Source: Paraphysoderma sedebokerense (taxonomy: Eukaryota > Blastocladiomycota > Physodermatomycetes > Physodermatales > Physodermataceae). Taken from it: 64,000 nt of DNA. Shown here in pieces: positions 49,919 to 62,900 of this stretch (position 1 is its first letter; each line of letters begins with the position of its first letter). The stretch spans positions 372,001-436,000 of the forward strand of contig JAHLJZ010000004.1 in assembly GCA_025602915.1 (NCBI GenBank), given 5' to 3'. Both the position numbers and the translations under genes were made by a program. The notes under the pieces were generated by a model. That model was not told the origin of the DNA. It was given only the letters and a program-made list of their open reading frames with translations, and ran no database searches.

Positions 49919-51466
49919 ATGTCCAACGAATGGGAAATATCTGACCCTCCTTCTGATGGTATTACATCTCTTCAATTTGCACCAGATTCGAATCTGCTGT
50001 TAGTCACATCATGGGATAAGGTAACATCAGTCTTGTTCTGCTGAATCTGGCCCACAGATTTGTTGATGGGACCGTAAAGTCTATCCTTATGAAAATATCG
50101 AGCCGTGACTAAAACTTTGCAATTGAATGCGCATTCGTTTGCCCTTCGAACGCATAATCAAAACAAAGTCGGTTCGATTGTACGATGTAGATTCAAATCG
50201 AATGAAACTCAAGTTTGATCAACCTGCTCCTGTCCTAGACGGTTGCTTGCAAGATTCTTCAATCGGGTATACAGGAGGTATAGACAAGCGGGTGAAACGG
50301 TGAGTGTATGAGTGTCTCGGTTGAGACCAGGATCCTGGAGTAATATGTGTATGACTTGATAAACTGATCCCTTCTGTCTCATTTATACTATGCATGCTAC
50401 ACAGATTCGACTTCAATGCAGAAACGGAAACGATTATAGGGACACACGATGCCCCTGTTCGATGTGTTGCTTATGATAAACAAAATAGTTTGTATCTCCG
50501 TGTTGCTAGTTTTCGACCCTTCCCTTCGCTCCATTTTTTCTATGTCGTTCCATACATCCTGTCGGCGACGGCTAACAGTTTAGTTGCTTAGACCTCCTTA
50601 TAACCGGCTCATGGGATAAAACGATTCGTCTTTGGGATCCACGAACAAACACACATGTTGGCACATACCAACAACCGGGCAAAGTGTTTAGCATGGATAT
50701 ATGTAATGGAAGATTGGTCGTTGGTATGTCGCAACGGCATGTATATATTTATGATGTATCAAATATGGAAGAAGCAGTACAACGGCGAGAAAGCTTTACG
50801 AAATATCAGACTCGGTGTGTCCGATCAATGCCCAATGGTGAAGGTAACAATATCAATTTTATCCTGTGCGTCTTTTTCCTTTCATGTCGCTTACATTCCA
50901 ATTTTTTTCTGCAGGGTTTGTTGCTAGCAGTATCGAAGGGCGAGTGGGAGTTGAATTTTTTGATCCGTCACCAGAGAGTCAGGCCAAGAAATATGCTTTC
51001 AAATGTCACCGCCAAACCATTGATGGAATAGATTATGTATACCCTGTCAATGCTTTGGCTTTTCATCCTATGTAGGTTGCCTTCTTTAGCTGTGCTATCG
51101 ATTTTATGTTACTATGCTAACACCGTCTTGTGCGATTCTAAATCATTCAGATTTCACACATTCGCAACTGGCGGAGGCGACGGCGTCGTTTCAGTATGGG
51201 ACGCTGAAAAGAAAAAACGAATTAAACAATTCTCAAAATATCCGACATCTGTTGCGGCATTGTCGTTCAATTATGACGGTACTTTTCTTGCAGTCGCCAG
51301 CAGTTATACTTTTGAAGAAGGCGAAAAAGAGTACGTTATCCCCTCACTTTGTGTGCTTCTACAAAGAGTACAACTTAACTAACCGTTTTTTGGTGACAGT
51401 CATGCGCCAGATTCAATCTTTATTAGACCGATTATAGACTCTGATGTAAAACCGCGTGTAAAGTGA
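49919..51466 (+). CDS. BUB3: Spindle checkpoint WD40 protein BUB3
   Basis: Seven-bladed propeller that binds the GLEBS motifs of BUB1/BUBR1 at kinetochores. Joined exons give [190 protein letters not shown] and [20 protein letters not shown]. These are the hallmark BUB3/RAE1-like blocks, with the BUB3-type RVAVEYxDxS-like segment. Start at 49,919 (MSNEWE); stop at 51,464-51,466. AATAAA occurs at 51,521. Six or so introns. Confidence 0.93.
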
Positions 51467-51673
51467 TAATTGAAAAATTGAGAATGGAGCTGAGAAAGGC
51501 TATGTAGAATTAAACAATATAATAAACCAAAAGCGTCAAACTCGCGGGAACTCTATTCAACAACGAATAACGCATGACAGCATCTGCTTATACATTGATA
51601 TACTGGGTCAGCCAATTTTATTACATACATTGCGGCTCTTCAACTTTCGCGTGTTATATAGGTTACAAAACAT

Positions 51674-53450
51674 TCATCGCTTTGTGTCTCCTGACATTTG
51701 AACCCCGATCATTGCACTCCCCAAGTTAACCTCATCGTCGTTTCCGGTGCTCCATGTCATTTTCGTCTGCATGCCGGCGCTACCAGCTTCATCTAAACTC
51801 ATAGATCCTACATTCATGTTAAAAGAACTGGAATTGTTGGATCTCGGTAAATCTTGACCAGAGGACATAGACATGGATAGTCCGCCTATCCCTGGTAAAC
51901 TGAATGCTGAAGACGATGAAGGGATAGTCATGTTGACGCCTGGTCCAACTCCCACATTTGTTTTTCCGCCTGAGGGGGGCCCAGAATTAGCGAGCGAAGA
52001 ATGCTGTTGTTGTAAGTTAGGATTTGACTGCTGCAAAGAATGAACTGATGATGTCGATCTGTGACCGACTGCTGTATTAGATGACGATGAGTTTGGTAGA
52101 TTTGACGTTGATAACAGATAGGAATGAGGAGACGACGACGACGAAGTGGAAGACATATGAGACAAGTTTCTGTCTGATTCTCTCTTTCCCTTTCCACTCT
52201 TTATATCGTCCCCTGGTTGCCATCTTAACCATGTAGCTTTAGGGCCTGCCTTGCTAGATTCGTGTACCCGAAATCCGAATATTTTCGGAACATATAGCTG
52301 CTGCAGGGACGTTGATTCGGTAAGAGAGCTAGAACGGGAATGTCCAAAGCCTTGCGGTCGTGAACGCAGGCGTGATTTTGGACGGATATCAGCGTGAGCG
52401 TCAGTGTCGAAATCGCTTGAACTCGGAACCGGAGAACTCGTAGAAGAAGGATTGAGAGAAGGAATTGCGTCTTTGGGTTGTAATAAGGAGAGTAACGATG
52501 CATAATAGTCGGGAAAAGTTTGAAAAAGTAGGTGGGGAAATGTGGATCCGAAGAAAGCACCTGCACGCCAAATCAGTTATCAAGCAGTCTCTACTTGTAA
52601 AGTAAACTCTGACAGGATTCACTTACCATCAACTCTTTGATATCGGGATCCGCTAGGGTTATATATGTCCATACAATTATAGCAGTATACTTTCACGGTA
52701 TCTAAACCAGGTTGGCTGAAGAATGGGAGCATTAATCAACAAAAATCAATTCGAACGAAAAAGGTACCGAGACTCACTCATAACGGCCAACTGGAAGTAA
52801 TGGAAAGTTATAACAGAATGTCCGTGGGCACACTCCGAAGTGTCGGTTTTCTAATTTTTCGAGCTAACAACAAAAGGCAGTCAAACTTCGCGATGAAATT
52901 AGTGGACGCAGCACAGAAAAATAAATCCTACCATTGCGTGAAGGCCTGGCCTTGAACAAATATATCGAGCATGTATCAACCCGTAAAGTAACTCGGCGGA
53001 TGATTCGATAACCTTCACATCAAGACCTGAAGGAGTGCCTGATGACGACGTTAGTCAATGAACTGACCACACATATTTACCATGATTTTACATCCGAATC
53101 TGGAAATTAAGAATAATGTAGACTAAGCTACATAATATAATGAAGGCAATCATACCTGAATCCGACATATTATCGTATATCTCCATGTCAAGGATGAGGC
53201 TGATGGCTTCGGAATAAAATGGTACTGCAGAAGCCAATCCAGTCAAATTGAAATCGTCTTCGATAAATTCTTCCATGACATGACAAAAGTAATCATGTCC
53301 AGGAAGATTGCAGTACCAGTCTATCCATGATTGTCCGGAAGAAGTGTTGGAGGTGAGTGAAGAATCTGATGACACGGAAGAATATGAGTCGGAAGAGGAA
53401 TCACTGGAAGTTGCCGAAGAAGCAGAGCCTGAGGAATGCAAAGGATCCAT
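51674..53450 (-). CDS. CKB1: Casein kinase II regulatory beta subunit with insertion and long C-tail
   Basis: CK2 beta dimer subunit. The Ser/Asp-rich start is followed by SWIDWYCNLPGHDYFCHVME, FIEDDFNLTGLASAVPFYSE, LIHARYICSRPG, LEKRHFGVCPRTFCYNFPLL and VKVYCYNCMDIYNPSGSRYQ. This gives the four Zn-binding Cys in C-x5-C and C-x2-C pairs. FFGSTFPHLLFQTFPDYYAS comes next, then an insertion of ~50 Ser/Pro-rich residues. The conserved YVPKIFGFRVHESS and KATWLRWQPGDD follow. Beyond this is an extra ~165-residue low-complexity Ser/Asn/Gly tail ending QMSGDTKR. Typical CK2 beta has 215-280 residues; this one would be ~490. The tail is in frame without an intron from the conserved part. Confidence 0.9.
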
Positions 53451-53686
53451 AGGAGTGACGGAAAGAATAGTATTTTATATATGTTGCCTGTAGATGAATA
53501 TATATCCTTGATTGTATATATTGTGGACTCTCAGTGATGATCTGAGAACTGACGGTTCGAGCCGGAATTTGTTTCGTCGCTCGTCTTTCCACTCGCTTCA
53601 ATAGTCGCCGGCCTCAGATACAAGTCCACCGGAATTGCGATAATTCAACTTACTTAACATCTAACTGACCTCATCTGCAGCATTTG

Positions 53687-56600
53687 ATGCCTCCGATTGA
53701 CCTTACCGGAGAAATAGATGATCTTGGGCCCCTCCCTCCATCCGTTGAATCGCCTGCAAATCAAAATGACCTCCTCAATAACCTTCGGTTGCAAGTCACC
53801 AAAGTCGAACAACAGTTGAAGCAAATTGATGTGCAGATTTCTCGCCTGCAAGCACAAAAGCAACAATTAGAACTGAAAAGATTACATATTAATGAAAAAA
53901 TCATTCAGGTCGAAGAAGATATTCAGCCACTTGAGATAGTCGATTTCACTTTGGAGTCGTTTCCGTGGTCTCAAAAACTACGATTATTAGCTCGATCTCA
54001 TTGGTCAATTACGCAGTTCAGGTTTGTTTTCAATCGACACTCCGAGTATAAGCGGGGTAGCTAATTACCGAGGATATGTCGAATGATTTAGGAAGAATCA
54101 GCTTGATGCTATGAACGCAACATTGTCCGGGCGAGATTTATTCTGCATTATGCCAACAGGTTACGACATTTTTTTTCTAGTAATCTCGCCACGTATACTC
54201 ATTTGAACATTCATTATTTATCGTAAAAGGTGGAGGAAAGAGCCTTATCTATCAATTACCTGCCCTCATCAGCAATGGCGTGACATTGGTAAAAGCTCAG
54301 ATTGGCGCGCCTTCTTGAAAACCAGTGATTCCTGACCCCTTTTCTTTTAGGTTGTGTCCCCACTTGTTTCTCTCATCCATGATCAAGTACTGAACCTACG
54401 CGATCGGCAAGTCAATGCTGGCTTGCTGACTGGATCATCGTCTAAGGAAGAGACCAAGGAAATCATGGAAAGCATGGTTGACCCTTTGAGTCCAATGAAG
54501 TTGTTATACGTTACTCCTGAAAGACTAGCAAAGTCAAAGCGATTCATGTCTCAGCTAGAAAAAATGCACAAGCTGAATCGCCTCGATCGCATCGTCATTG
54601 ATGAGGTGCGTTCGCCAACGACTACCTCAGACCGCATGATGAACTAATATATTCTTGCAGGCACACTGCTGCTCTCAATATGGCCATGATTATCGACCAG
54701 ATTACAAAAAACTTGGAATCTTAAAAGTATTTGATGTTTGATGTCGCTAATATTCATATTGACTTATCGGTTGTCTTTGTGTAGACCTTATTTCCCGAAA
54801 CGCCAGTCATAGCCTTGACCGCCACATGCCCATCACATATTCTTACCGACGTAATTGAGATTCTCAATCTTCAGAAACCTCATCGCCGGCAAGACAAAGG
54901 AACCCTTATCTTCAGTAGTTCGCTTGAAAGGCCAAATCTGCGATACTCGGTCGTGTCCAAGTCATCCTCTGCTGATCAACTATCGCATATGTGTGATTTT
55001 ATTCTGACCAACTATGAAAATCAGAAGGGTATCGTTTACTGCTTGACAAAGAAAGAAACAGCCCAAGTCGCAGAGTCTCTGGAAAAAATATCAAAAAGCC
55101 GCGTTCAGTGTGGCATCTATCATGCTGATCTAGCTAGTACGGAACGGGAAAGGGTTCATAGAAATTGGAGGGATGGAAAGATCATGGTGGTTTGTGCGAC
55201 TATTGCTTTTGGAATGGGTATCGATGTAAGCGATGTTCGATTCGTATTGCACCATTCAGTTTCTAAAAGCATTGAGAGTACGTTATTTTATATTTTAAAG
55301 AATTCTATAAGTCGCCTAATCAGCCGTGACGTAGGTTATTATCAAGAATCGGGTCGTGCCGGTCGAGACGGCTTACCGGCTGAATGTGTCTTGTATTATA
55401 AACCCGCTGACATCTTCCGTCAAACGGTTTTGAACGTCGCCGAATTGGACGGCATTAAAATTGCTTACCAGATGCTCCGATACTGTGAAAATGTGTCTAC
55501 TTGTCGTGTGGGCTTTATGAGAAATTACCTAGGCGACAATATTTCGGCATCCTCTTCCTCCTCGACATCGAAGAATATCACTCAGTCTTCGGAGCGATTA
55601 TCAACATGGAAATGTGGTAATTGCGACAATTGCCTCATGTCCCCAGACTCAGTTGTCACCCAAAATACGACTTCAATTGCGTTTCATATTCTACGGGTTC
55701 TAAACATTCTTCCGACAGCTTCAACTCCGCAACGGGTCACATTCCTTCAGCTGATCGATACTATACGACTTTCTAAGCATGCATCCCTTCCTGCCTTGAC
55801 AAATTCTAACTCACCTGAACCAGTTTCCAACCCCAAGAAAATTCCAAAGGATGACATCGAAAAAGTTTTAATTCAAATGTTACTCAATGGGTTAATCAAA
55901 GAAGACTTTCATTTCACTTCTTATTCTACAATCTCCTATATCGTCTTAGACAGGGCTGGTAAAGATATAGTGAATAGAGGTGGGGTCAATTTTGACTTTC
56001 AAACTATAATGGTCAAGGATAACGGACAAACCAAGCGGATCTCACAACCGAAGCCTACCAAACGGACAAGTAGAAAGAAGAAAGTTTTGACTTATGATGA
56101 AGACGATGAAATTAGAGTCTCCGACAAATTGAATAACAATGCAGAAGAACACAACATCGATGACGATGATAACTATGAGACAAATAGTCGCATTTCTTCA
56201 ACGACCGATATCAATCGAAATCCTATATATAAATCAACGCCGAAGCGAGCCACTCAATTCACTGTAAATAAATCAAAACCGATTGAAATCTCTGACTCGG
56301 ATTCAGATTTTGAAACCAATAATCGCGTCGTTTCCAGTTCTTCGAGCGGGCAATCACAATTTTCTTCTTCCAATTCTTATTCTGCCAAACGTCAGACCGC
56401 ATCTAATGCCAATTATTCAGCAACGCAAAAGCGCACAGTCGAAGCTGCGACAACTAGTCCATCGGGCGTCAATAAACGCAGGCGTATCATAAACGAATCC
56501 AGTGGGGATGAAGTGGCTTATCCTTTCGATGAAAGCAAACGAAGTGGTACTGGAGATTCTACATTGGAGAGGCTTGGCAAAATCGCATCAGCAAATCAAA

Positions 56601-56692
56601 ATTCAATTTTGTTTGATGGCGATTCTGACCAGGATTATGAGTCTGATGGGGTTCTCATTGACATCGATTTTGGAGATTTCGGAACGGTTTGA
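53687..56692 (+). CDS. RECQL: RecQ helicase, RECQ1/RECQL type
   Basis: 3'-5' DNA helicase. Unlike Sgs1/BLM it has a short N-terminus made of a coiled coil ([40 protein letters not shown]), exactly as in human RECQ1. Motifs: 0/Q region, Walker [47 protein letters not shown], Walker [21 protein letters not shown] (rebuilt across an intron), [14 protein letters not shown]-like [41 protein letters not shown] and motif [16 protein letters not shown]. The Zn site (CGNCDNC), a winged-helix region and a long acidic/Ser-rich nuclear tail follow. The first ATG is 53,687. A 57-nt intron (55,278-55,334) is stop-free and in frame. AATAAA at 56,768. Confidence 0.93.
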
Positions 56693-56945
56693 ATAATACG
56701 GTAGTAAAAAATGTTGTGGGTCGTAACGTCGAAATCGCCTTTAAAGATTTCAAGAATAGTATAATCTAATAAACGCACGAGAAACGCACCACTAGATGTA
56801 GAGCAGTATCAATCGAACTTTAACTGGATAATGTATAGTGCAGTGATTTATTACAACAAAATGAAATATATGAATACTGTAGTGTTGACAGACATTTTGA
56901 AAAAAGGACGGTTATATAAAACTATTCTAGCTATGATTTTACACT

Positions 56946-59900
56946 TCACTGATCGCTACCTACAAGTCCTCCTGCCCCAGGAGCACTTGACGCAGCAGTT
57001 GAAGTATTCATTGCTTCTTTCATTTTTGCCAAACGCTCTTTTAAATTATTTACGACACTGACTCGTTCCGGATCGATTTGTTTGCGCACTGGAACAGGAT
57101 TGATGGATGATGAAACCTAAGCGATTGATGTTAATTAGTCAGTACAATGAAGGACATAATGAATAATAAGGTCAGCTAACCGTAGAAAAAGTTGAGATTG
57201 TTTCCGATTTACGAATGGTCATTCCTGTTGAGTCCATGCTATCGATACCATCAAAAGACGGGACTGACGACGATGTTGTAATGGGCTTAACTGGCACATT
57301 CGATCCCTGAGAAATAATGATATTAGCCTCAGCATTTCTGTGCAACTTCAAGATAAGTGAATCGACTACGCACGACTTCGGGATTTTTATTTATCTTTGA
57401 TTGTAATCTCGCTAGCTTTTGCTTAAACATCTCAGATGTTGATCCTTCCGACCCTGCAGCCACAGTGGACTTGGCATCAATGCCTAAAAAAGTCATAGAT
57501 ATAAGTCTCTTGATCAGGAACGGAAAAGATGCGGTGAGCACGTACTGGATGACATCCCCGGTAAAGTCTTCTTGCTCTCTTCCATTTGAATATTACTAAG
57601 GTTACGTCGAATATAGCTCTGAAAGTAACTTCCTGTTCTAGCTAAGTGTGCGTTCACCTTTTCTTCTGCATATGGATGCTCTTTCTGAAAGTTATATAAT
57701 TCGACGATACCCTATTCCATTATATTGTCAATAAAGTCAGAAATGCATTGGCGAGGAAAATCGGCTAACCTGTTTCGACTCCTCTTTAGAACCAATCTTG
57801 GTGAATATTCGAACTAATATTTCATTAATAGATGTTTCATCAAGCATTTCCATCGGCTCTTTCAATGTTTCGGACGAAGCCTGATCAAAACTCTGAACTG
57901 ACGATATGCCAGAATCTACAGACTGTGCATAGTCATTTGATACCATTTCCGCTTTGGTCGATTCCTCTTGTCTCATAACTTGTTTGGTTTCGGGAATGGC
58001 GGACGAGGCATTTGAGCTTTCGAAAGGTGTAGGAGCATTGTCGACTGGTTGAGCCATTGTTGCAGTCAATTTTCTGCTAGACATAGGAGGAGATCCTGCT
58101 GGGCTTGCGTGACTGGACACAGCGTTGGTTGGAGTGGCGGCACCAGAGTTCTCCCCAGACATTACTCTTTGCATTTTCTTCTTACTTGCATCCAACATGT
58201 GCCGCAAATATGTGTAAACATAACTTTTAGTCGGCTCTTGGATTAATCCCAAATGTTCAAAAATTTCTTCGGATAAGTTAGTGGCGAGTTCATGAAGAAT
58301 CGTTTTCACAGTTCGAAGAGGCATATCTCCTAACGGCAATTTATCTGTCGCCCGACGTTTCCACTCTGAGGGTGGGGCGGCTACCAAGAAGATATGAACG
58401 TCGAAGAGTAATTGTGACAACTTGAAGTTCGGCATTTTAATAGTCTCTTGAAGAACCTTGGTCAATTTCCAAAGACACTTCATGACGAGTTCAGCAAACT
58501 TGGTTTGAGCCGATGCATGTGGTTCATCGAGGTATGGTAGATTCGATGAAGATTTTTCTAGTATATTGAGCAGCACACTGGGGAACGACCGAAAAAGTAA
58601 TGATTAGTGAACAACCAGCTCCGATCTCGCGTTATAAGAGAAAACTAACCTGAATGATGTATTGCGATCGCTATTCTCTAAAATTCGAATCATCAATACG
58701 TTTAGTGCTCTAGCCAATTGCGGCCCATACTCTAATTGTGGCAGTGTACTATCCAGTAATCTATGCAATAACTCTTGTAATAGCTGATGCAATGAATCTT
58801 TACTTAAAGCCGTCGCACACTCCTTCCGTGAAAACAGTTGCACCAAGGCGTTGATCAAATGTTTACAAAGACGGGTCAAAGCTGCAGATGCGGCATCTGG
58901 AGCGGTGAAGGCTAACCTAACTTGAAGGGTGATAGCGTTGACAAGTTGGTCAATGTGAGGATTGATGACTTCGGGAGTTGTGGTAAGTAATTTTTCAAGT
59001 TGCTTCAAGGCATCGATAGACTGATAAGCATCACCGGATGTTATTTGGGTGAGGATGAAGTCGATTATATAGTCCTTCTGCGACGTCGAAGCCCCGTAAA
59101 CTAAACCTTTTTGCTTATTCAGCGTGGGTGTAGATGTGGTGAAGTTGGGATGATTTATAGTCTGAGGTAAAGTTTGGATATCAGCGGCCGTGGGTGGAGG
59201 CGGGAGGTCGAGTTTGTCAAGGTCAAGAGAAAATTGTTTTCGGGGCAGCGCTTGAGGTTCTGATTCTAAGGGCGTTGATTCTACATTTGGCATTTCTGGT
59301 TTCTCTTCCGAGGAAGATGGAACAGCTGTAGATCGAGGTACCTTTCTTGGACTAGACGCAGAAGTTTTACGTTCCAGAGATGCAACGTTCGAGACAATCG
59401 GATTCGCTGGTTTGGTCCTCTTGAGTCTTTCTTCCAATAACGACTTATCTTTTGGCGAAAGCCTTCCGATATGTTTCATCACAGCATCTTCACCGACTTG
59501 AAGATACGCCTGTACAAGAGCGCCCAAAGCAGCATTCCTGACACTGGAGTCACGGTCGCCAATGCATTTAGCAATTTCTGGTAAAGCTTTGGCAGGCTGG
59601 CAGACATTCAATCCATTTCGTTGTATCAAGCAGCCAAGTTCATCCAAACACTCTGTTCGAGTACGAGCATTTTTAGAGCTAGGCCCGCAATCTAGTAAAT
59701 ATTTGAACATCTTGCTGGCAGGATATATTCTTGTAAACTGCTTCATTATACCTCGGATGCGAGTTCGGATGGTTTCTTTATTGTCTCCAACCTAAATTAG
59801 AGCAAACCATGTCATTTAAACATTCAAAAAGATGAATATTGGAGGAACAACATACCTTTCCAATGAAGGAGGGTAGAAAAGCGGCAGCTTCGTATTCAAT

Positions 59901-62900
59901 CAAACAGTATCCAATGCCATCCCACAATGAACATAAATTCTCTAACAAATCCAAACACTTCAAAAGCATTGACGTATTTGTATCCATAAATCTAAGCGTC
60001 ATGTACTTCAATATTAAATCGCTGTTGGCCAGAGCTCTTTGCTTCATGTCATCGAAGGCAATTCCAAAATTTGTCTGTGAGAAGTCAGGTTTCGAAATGC
60101 AATCATTGAGGAGGTTGATCGCCGCCAAATGTTCTTTCTCTTTATGATGATCTGTACTGAAAAGTTGAGACATGATAGTAGCACCGAAATGAGGAGTCAT
60201 TTGATCACGTAGATAATCCACCAAATCTGGACGAGTTCCATCAAGGACCCATTTTCCATGTTTCTCAGATTCTGCCCTCCTATCTTTCATACGGAGATCG
60301 CTGGTGATAATTGGTATATCTTCATTGGTCGGCTCGGGAGGTGCAGCTGATTCAAGCTTCATCACAGGCGCGGGAACCGCCTTCCGAACTGCTGGTTTTC
60401 CCTTTAATCCGCCAGCACTTGAAGCTTTTGCTGGCGAAGGGGCGTTTGCAGCTCGCGGGGTACTCGGCGCTTTTGAAACACTGGCAGAGGTGGAGGAAGC
60501 CGTTGAGGATCGAACTTGATCTAAAATTTGAAGTACACCTTGGGCTGAAGCGGCTTTCATATCACCAAGCTGTGAGCGGACGTGTTCGTAGCCTAATCTT
60601 TGGACGATAGGATTCAACATTGCTTGCGCTTGTTTTCGTACATCTGCATCTCGATGCTGTAGGGAAGATATCACAGGTGTAACAAGGGAGGAAAGGTCAC
60701 AACGGTCGGGCTTGTTTTCGGCTTTCCCTAATTGATCGATCAGCCATTTCAGCAGATCTTTTCGAAGATTGGGATTATCTTGTGCTAAGGCATTGCCTAC
60801 GGTCGGGACAAGTAATTCGAGCGACGTGGCGGCAAGAATATTATTTAGACAATTGATGGCTGCCGCTCTGACATGGGCTTTGTTGTCAGCAACACAAGCA
60901 CAAACCCCGGGAACGATAGTTTGTATATGTCCGCTAAACGGCTTTCCCATAGCAGTGGCGATGGTACCCGAGAGCTCTAGAGTCATAATAGCCAAATTTT
61001 TGTTGCTATCAGCTAATCGTGCCTTCAAGGGTGCGAATAAGTCGCCTAAGAGAATAAATAAATGATGTTAATATGACGCAAAGTTTAATAATGAACATGT
61101 CAAAGCAAGACCGACCGACAGTGGGCTTAATTCGCTTATTAGCCGCCTCTATGAGTCTTAAAACATTCTCGAGTGCTTCCTTTCGGACTTTCCAGTTTCC
61201 ATCGTTAAGATCCTGTACATCACCACCGTTAATAAGCATATCCGCCAGCACAGGACGGAAAGTCCATTGACAAACCTGGAGAAGTTGACCACTAATTTGC
61301 GAACTTATATCAACACGAGGGAAAAGATCATCCATCATATCCACTTCAGTATCATTGGAGGAAACTGCTTCAGAGCTCTGAGAATTATCTCGATCAGAAA
61401 ACAGCTAACAGCTTCGAAATAGAAAAAGAATCAGCTTACCTCGCTGGCCCCTCCACCCAAGGAAGCGGAAGCAGCCATCGCAGATTTCCCCTGCGTCTTG
61501 CATGGTTTAGGCGGAGTACGGTCAGCCACTTTGTCAAATTCTGCGTCTATAGTGCTGAGTTGCGCCGGGTTTATGTCTTGAATGAAAGATCGAATATCTA
61601 CGACCAACCATTGTCAGAAGATCTTGCGAGAAAGCTAACCCAACAAATAAAAAATACCTGGACCGACAAAAATTCTCATTGTCGTCAAAACAGCAATCGC
61701 AGCTTCTCTAACCTTAGGGTTGGTGTTTCCCAACTGGTTCTTGATACATTCAATCAAGTCACGCAATGCTACACCGGCTACCCCGAAATCAAGTAAACAA
61801 GAATTGATCCACATAATACCGTCAATCAAAACTTTCGGTGACTTTTGTGATTTTAAGGGCTCGTAAGATTGTTTAAGCACAAACTGAAGTGTGGTATACT
61901 CGGCGAATTTAGTTAAAGTATCAGCCGCCAGCTTCTTCACTTTCATGTCATTGAGCTTATCGATCAAACCTAATGCGATGAAGACATTGGTAAATATGGA
62001 AATTCTCGCATCGGATTCGGGGTTGACTGAAACGCACCTGGAATAGCTAAAGAGGCCACTCCCGTGTTGAACGTCGGCCATTCAGCAATCGTATTTAAAA
62101 CGCTGAACACTTTCATGCATACTTGGAAGTTATTGTCACGATATCCGGGTTTTTTGTTTAGTACTCTCGTAACGATCTCGGCATCTACCTGACCAACTGA
62201 CAAAGTCCCTAATTTATCGGATATAGCAGAGACAGCTGAAGACAATAAATGTACACCTAATTGTCAGATACATACTGTCTGTAATTAAAGGGGCAAGTCC
62301 GCATCCATACCAGCTAGTCTAACTTTCCAATTAGAATCCCCCAACTCCTTGAGAATGTTTTCTCCTACCAACTCTTTCATCATGTCTTCTGCATCCTCAT
62401 CGGTATATCGTAATCTGACTGGCTCGTCAGCAGGGGTAGCTATGGAGGGATTTGATTTCGTCTTTTTAGCGGCCGCGCTATTGAGTGATCCGGTAGAACC
62501 GGTTTTCTTCTTCATTGTAGCAGACGATGACTACAAAAGAAGGCGTAAATATCATTTCGGCAATAAAAAGTTTTATCAGTGACATACCGGCGGGCGGGTG
62601 GTACGAGATGGAGCACTCGTTCTACCAGTTTCGGGCGGACTATTCTCTTTGTCCTTTGTAGTGGCAGAAGACTGGTGTTGTCATTGCGTAAGTATCGATA
62701 CAATATGTGAGATTTAAGAGATGGAATTACTTTGTTCAACTTCGGAGCCGACGTGGCTTTAGCTAATGCCGGAGCAGCATTCGTTGAAGTATTTGCTGGT
62801 TTCTTTGAGCCACCTCCATTCAATCGAGTCTCGGCTTTCTCAAAATATTCTTGAACTTTTGCCATCTTGATTTTATCTAGTTTCTCTAAGTGAACTGCCA

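Noticed and set aside
53540-53580. Possible tRNA T-arm (GGTTCGAGCC)
   Set aside because: No matching acceptor, D or anticodon arms around it; part of the RECQ1/CK2 beta divergent promoter.
55261-55340. Extra 19 residues in the RECQ1 helicase domain as true coding sequence
   Set aside because: They have GT-AG borders and interrupt the conserved [17 protein letters not shown] block; treated as an intron, with retention listed as a finding.
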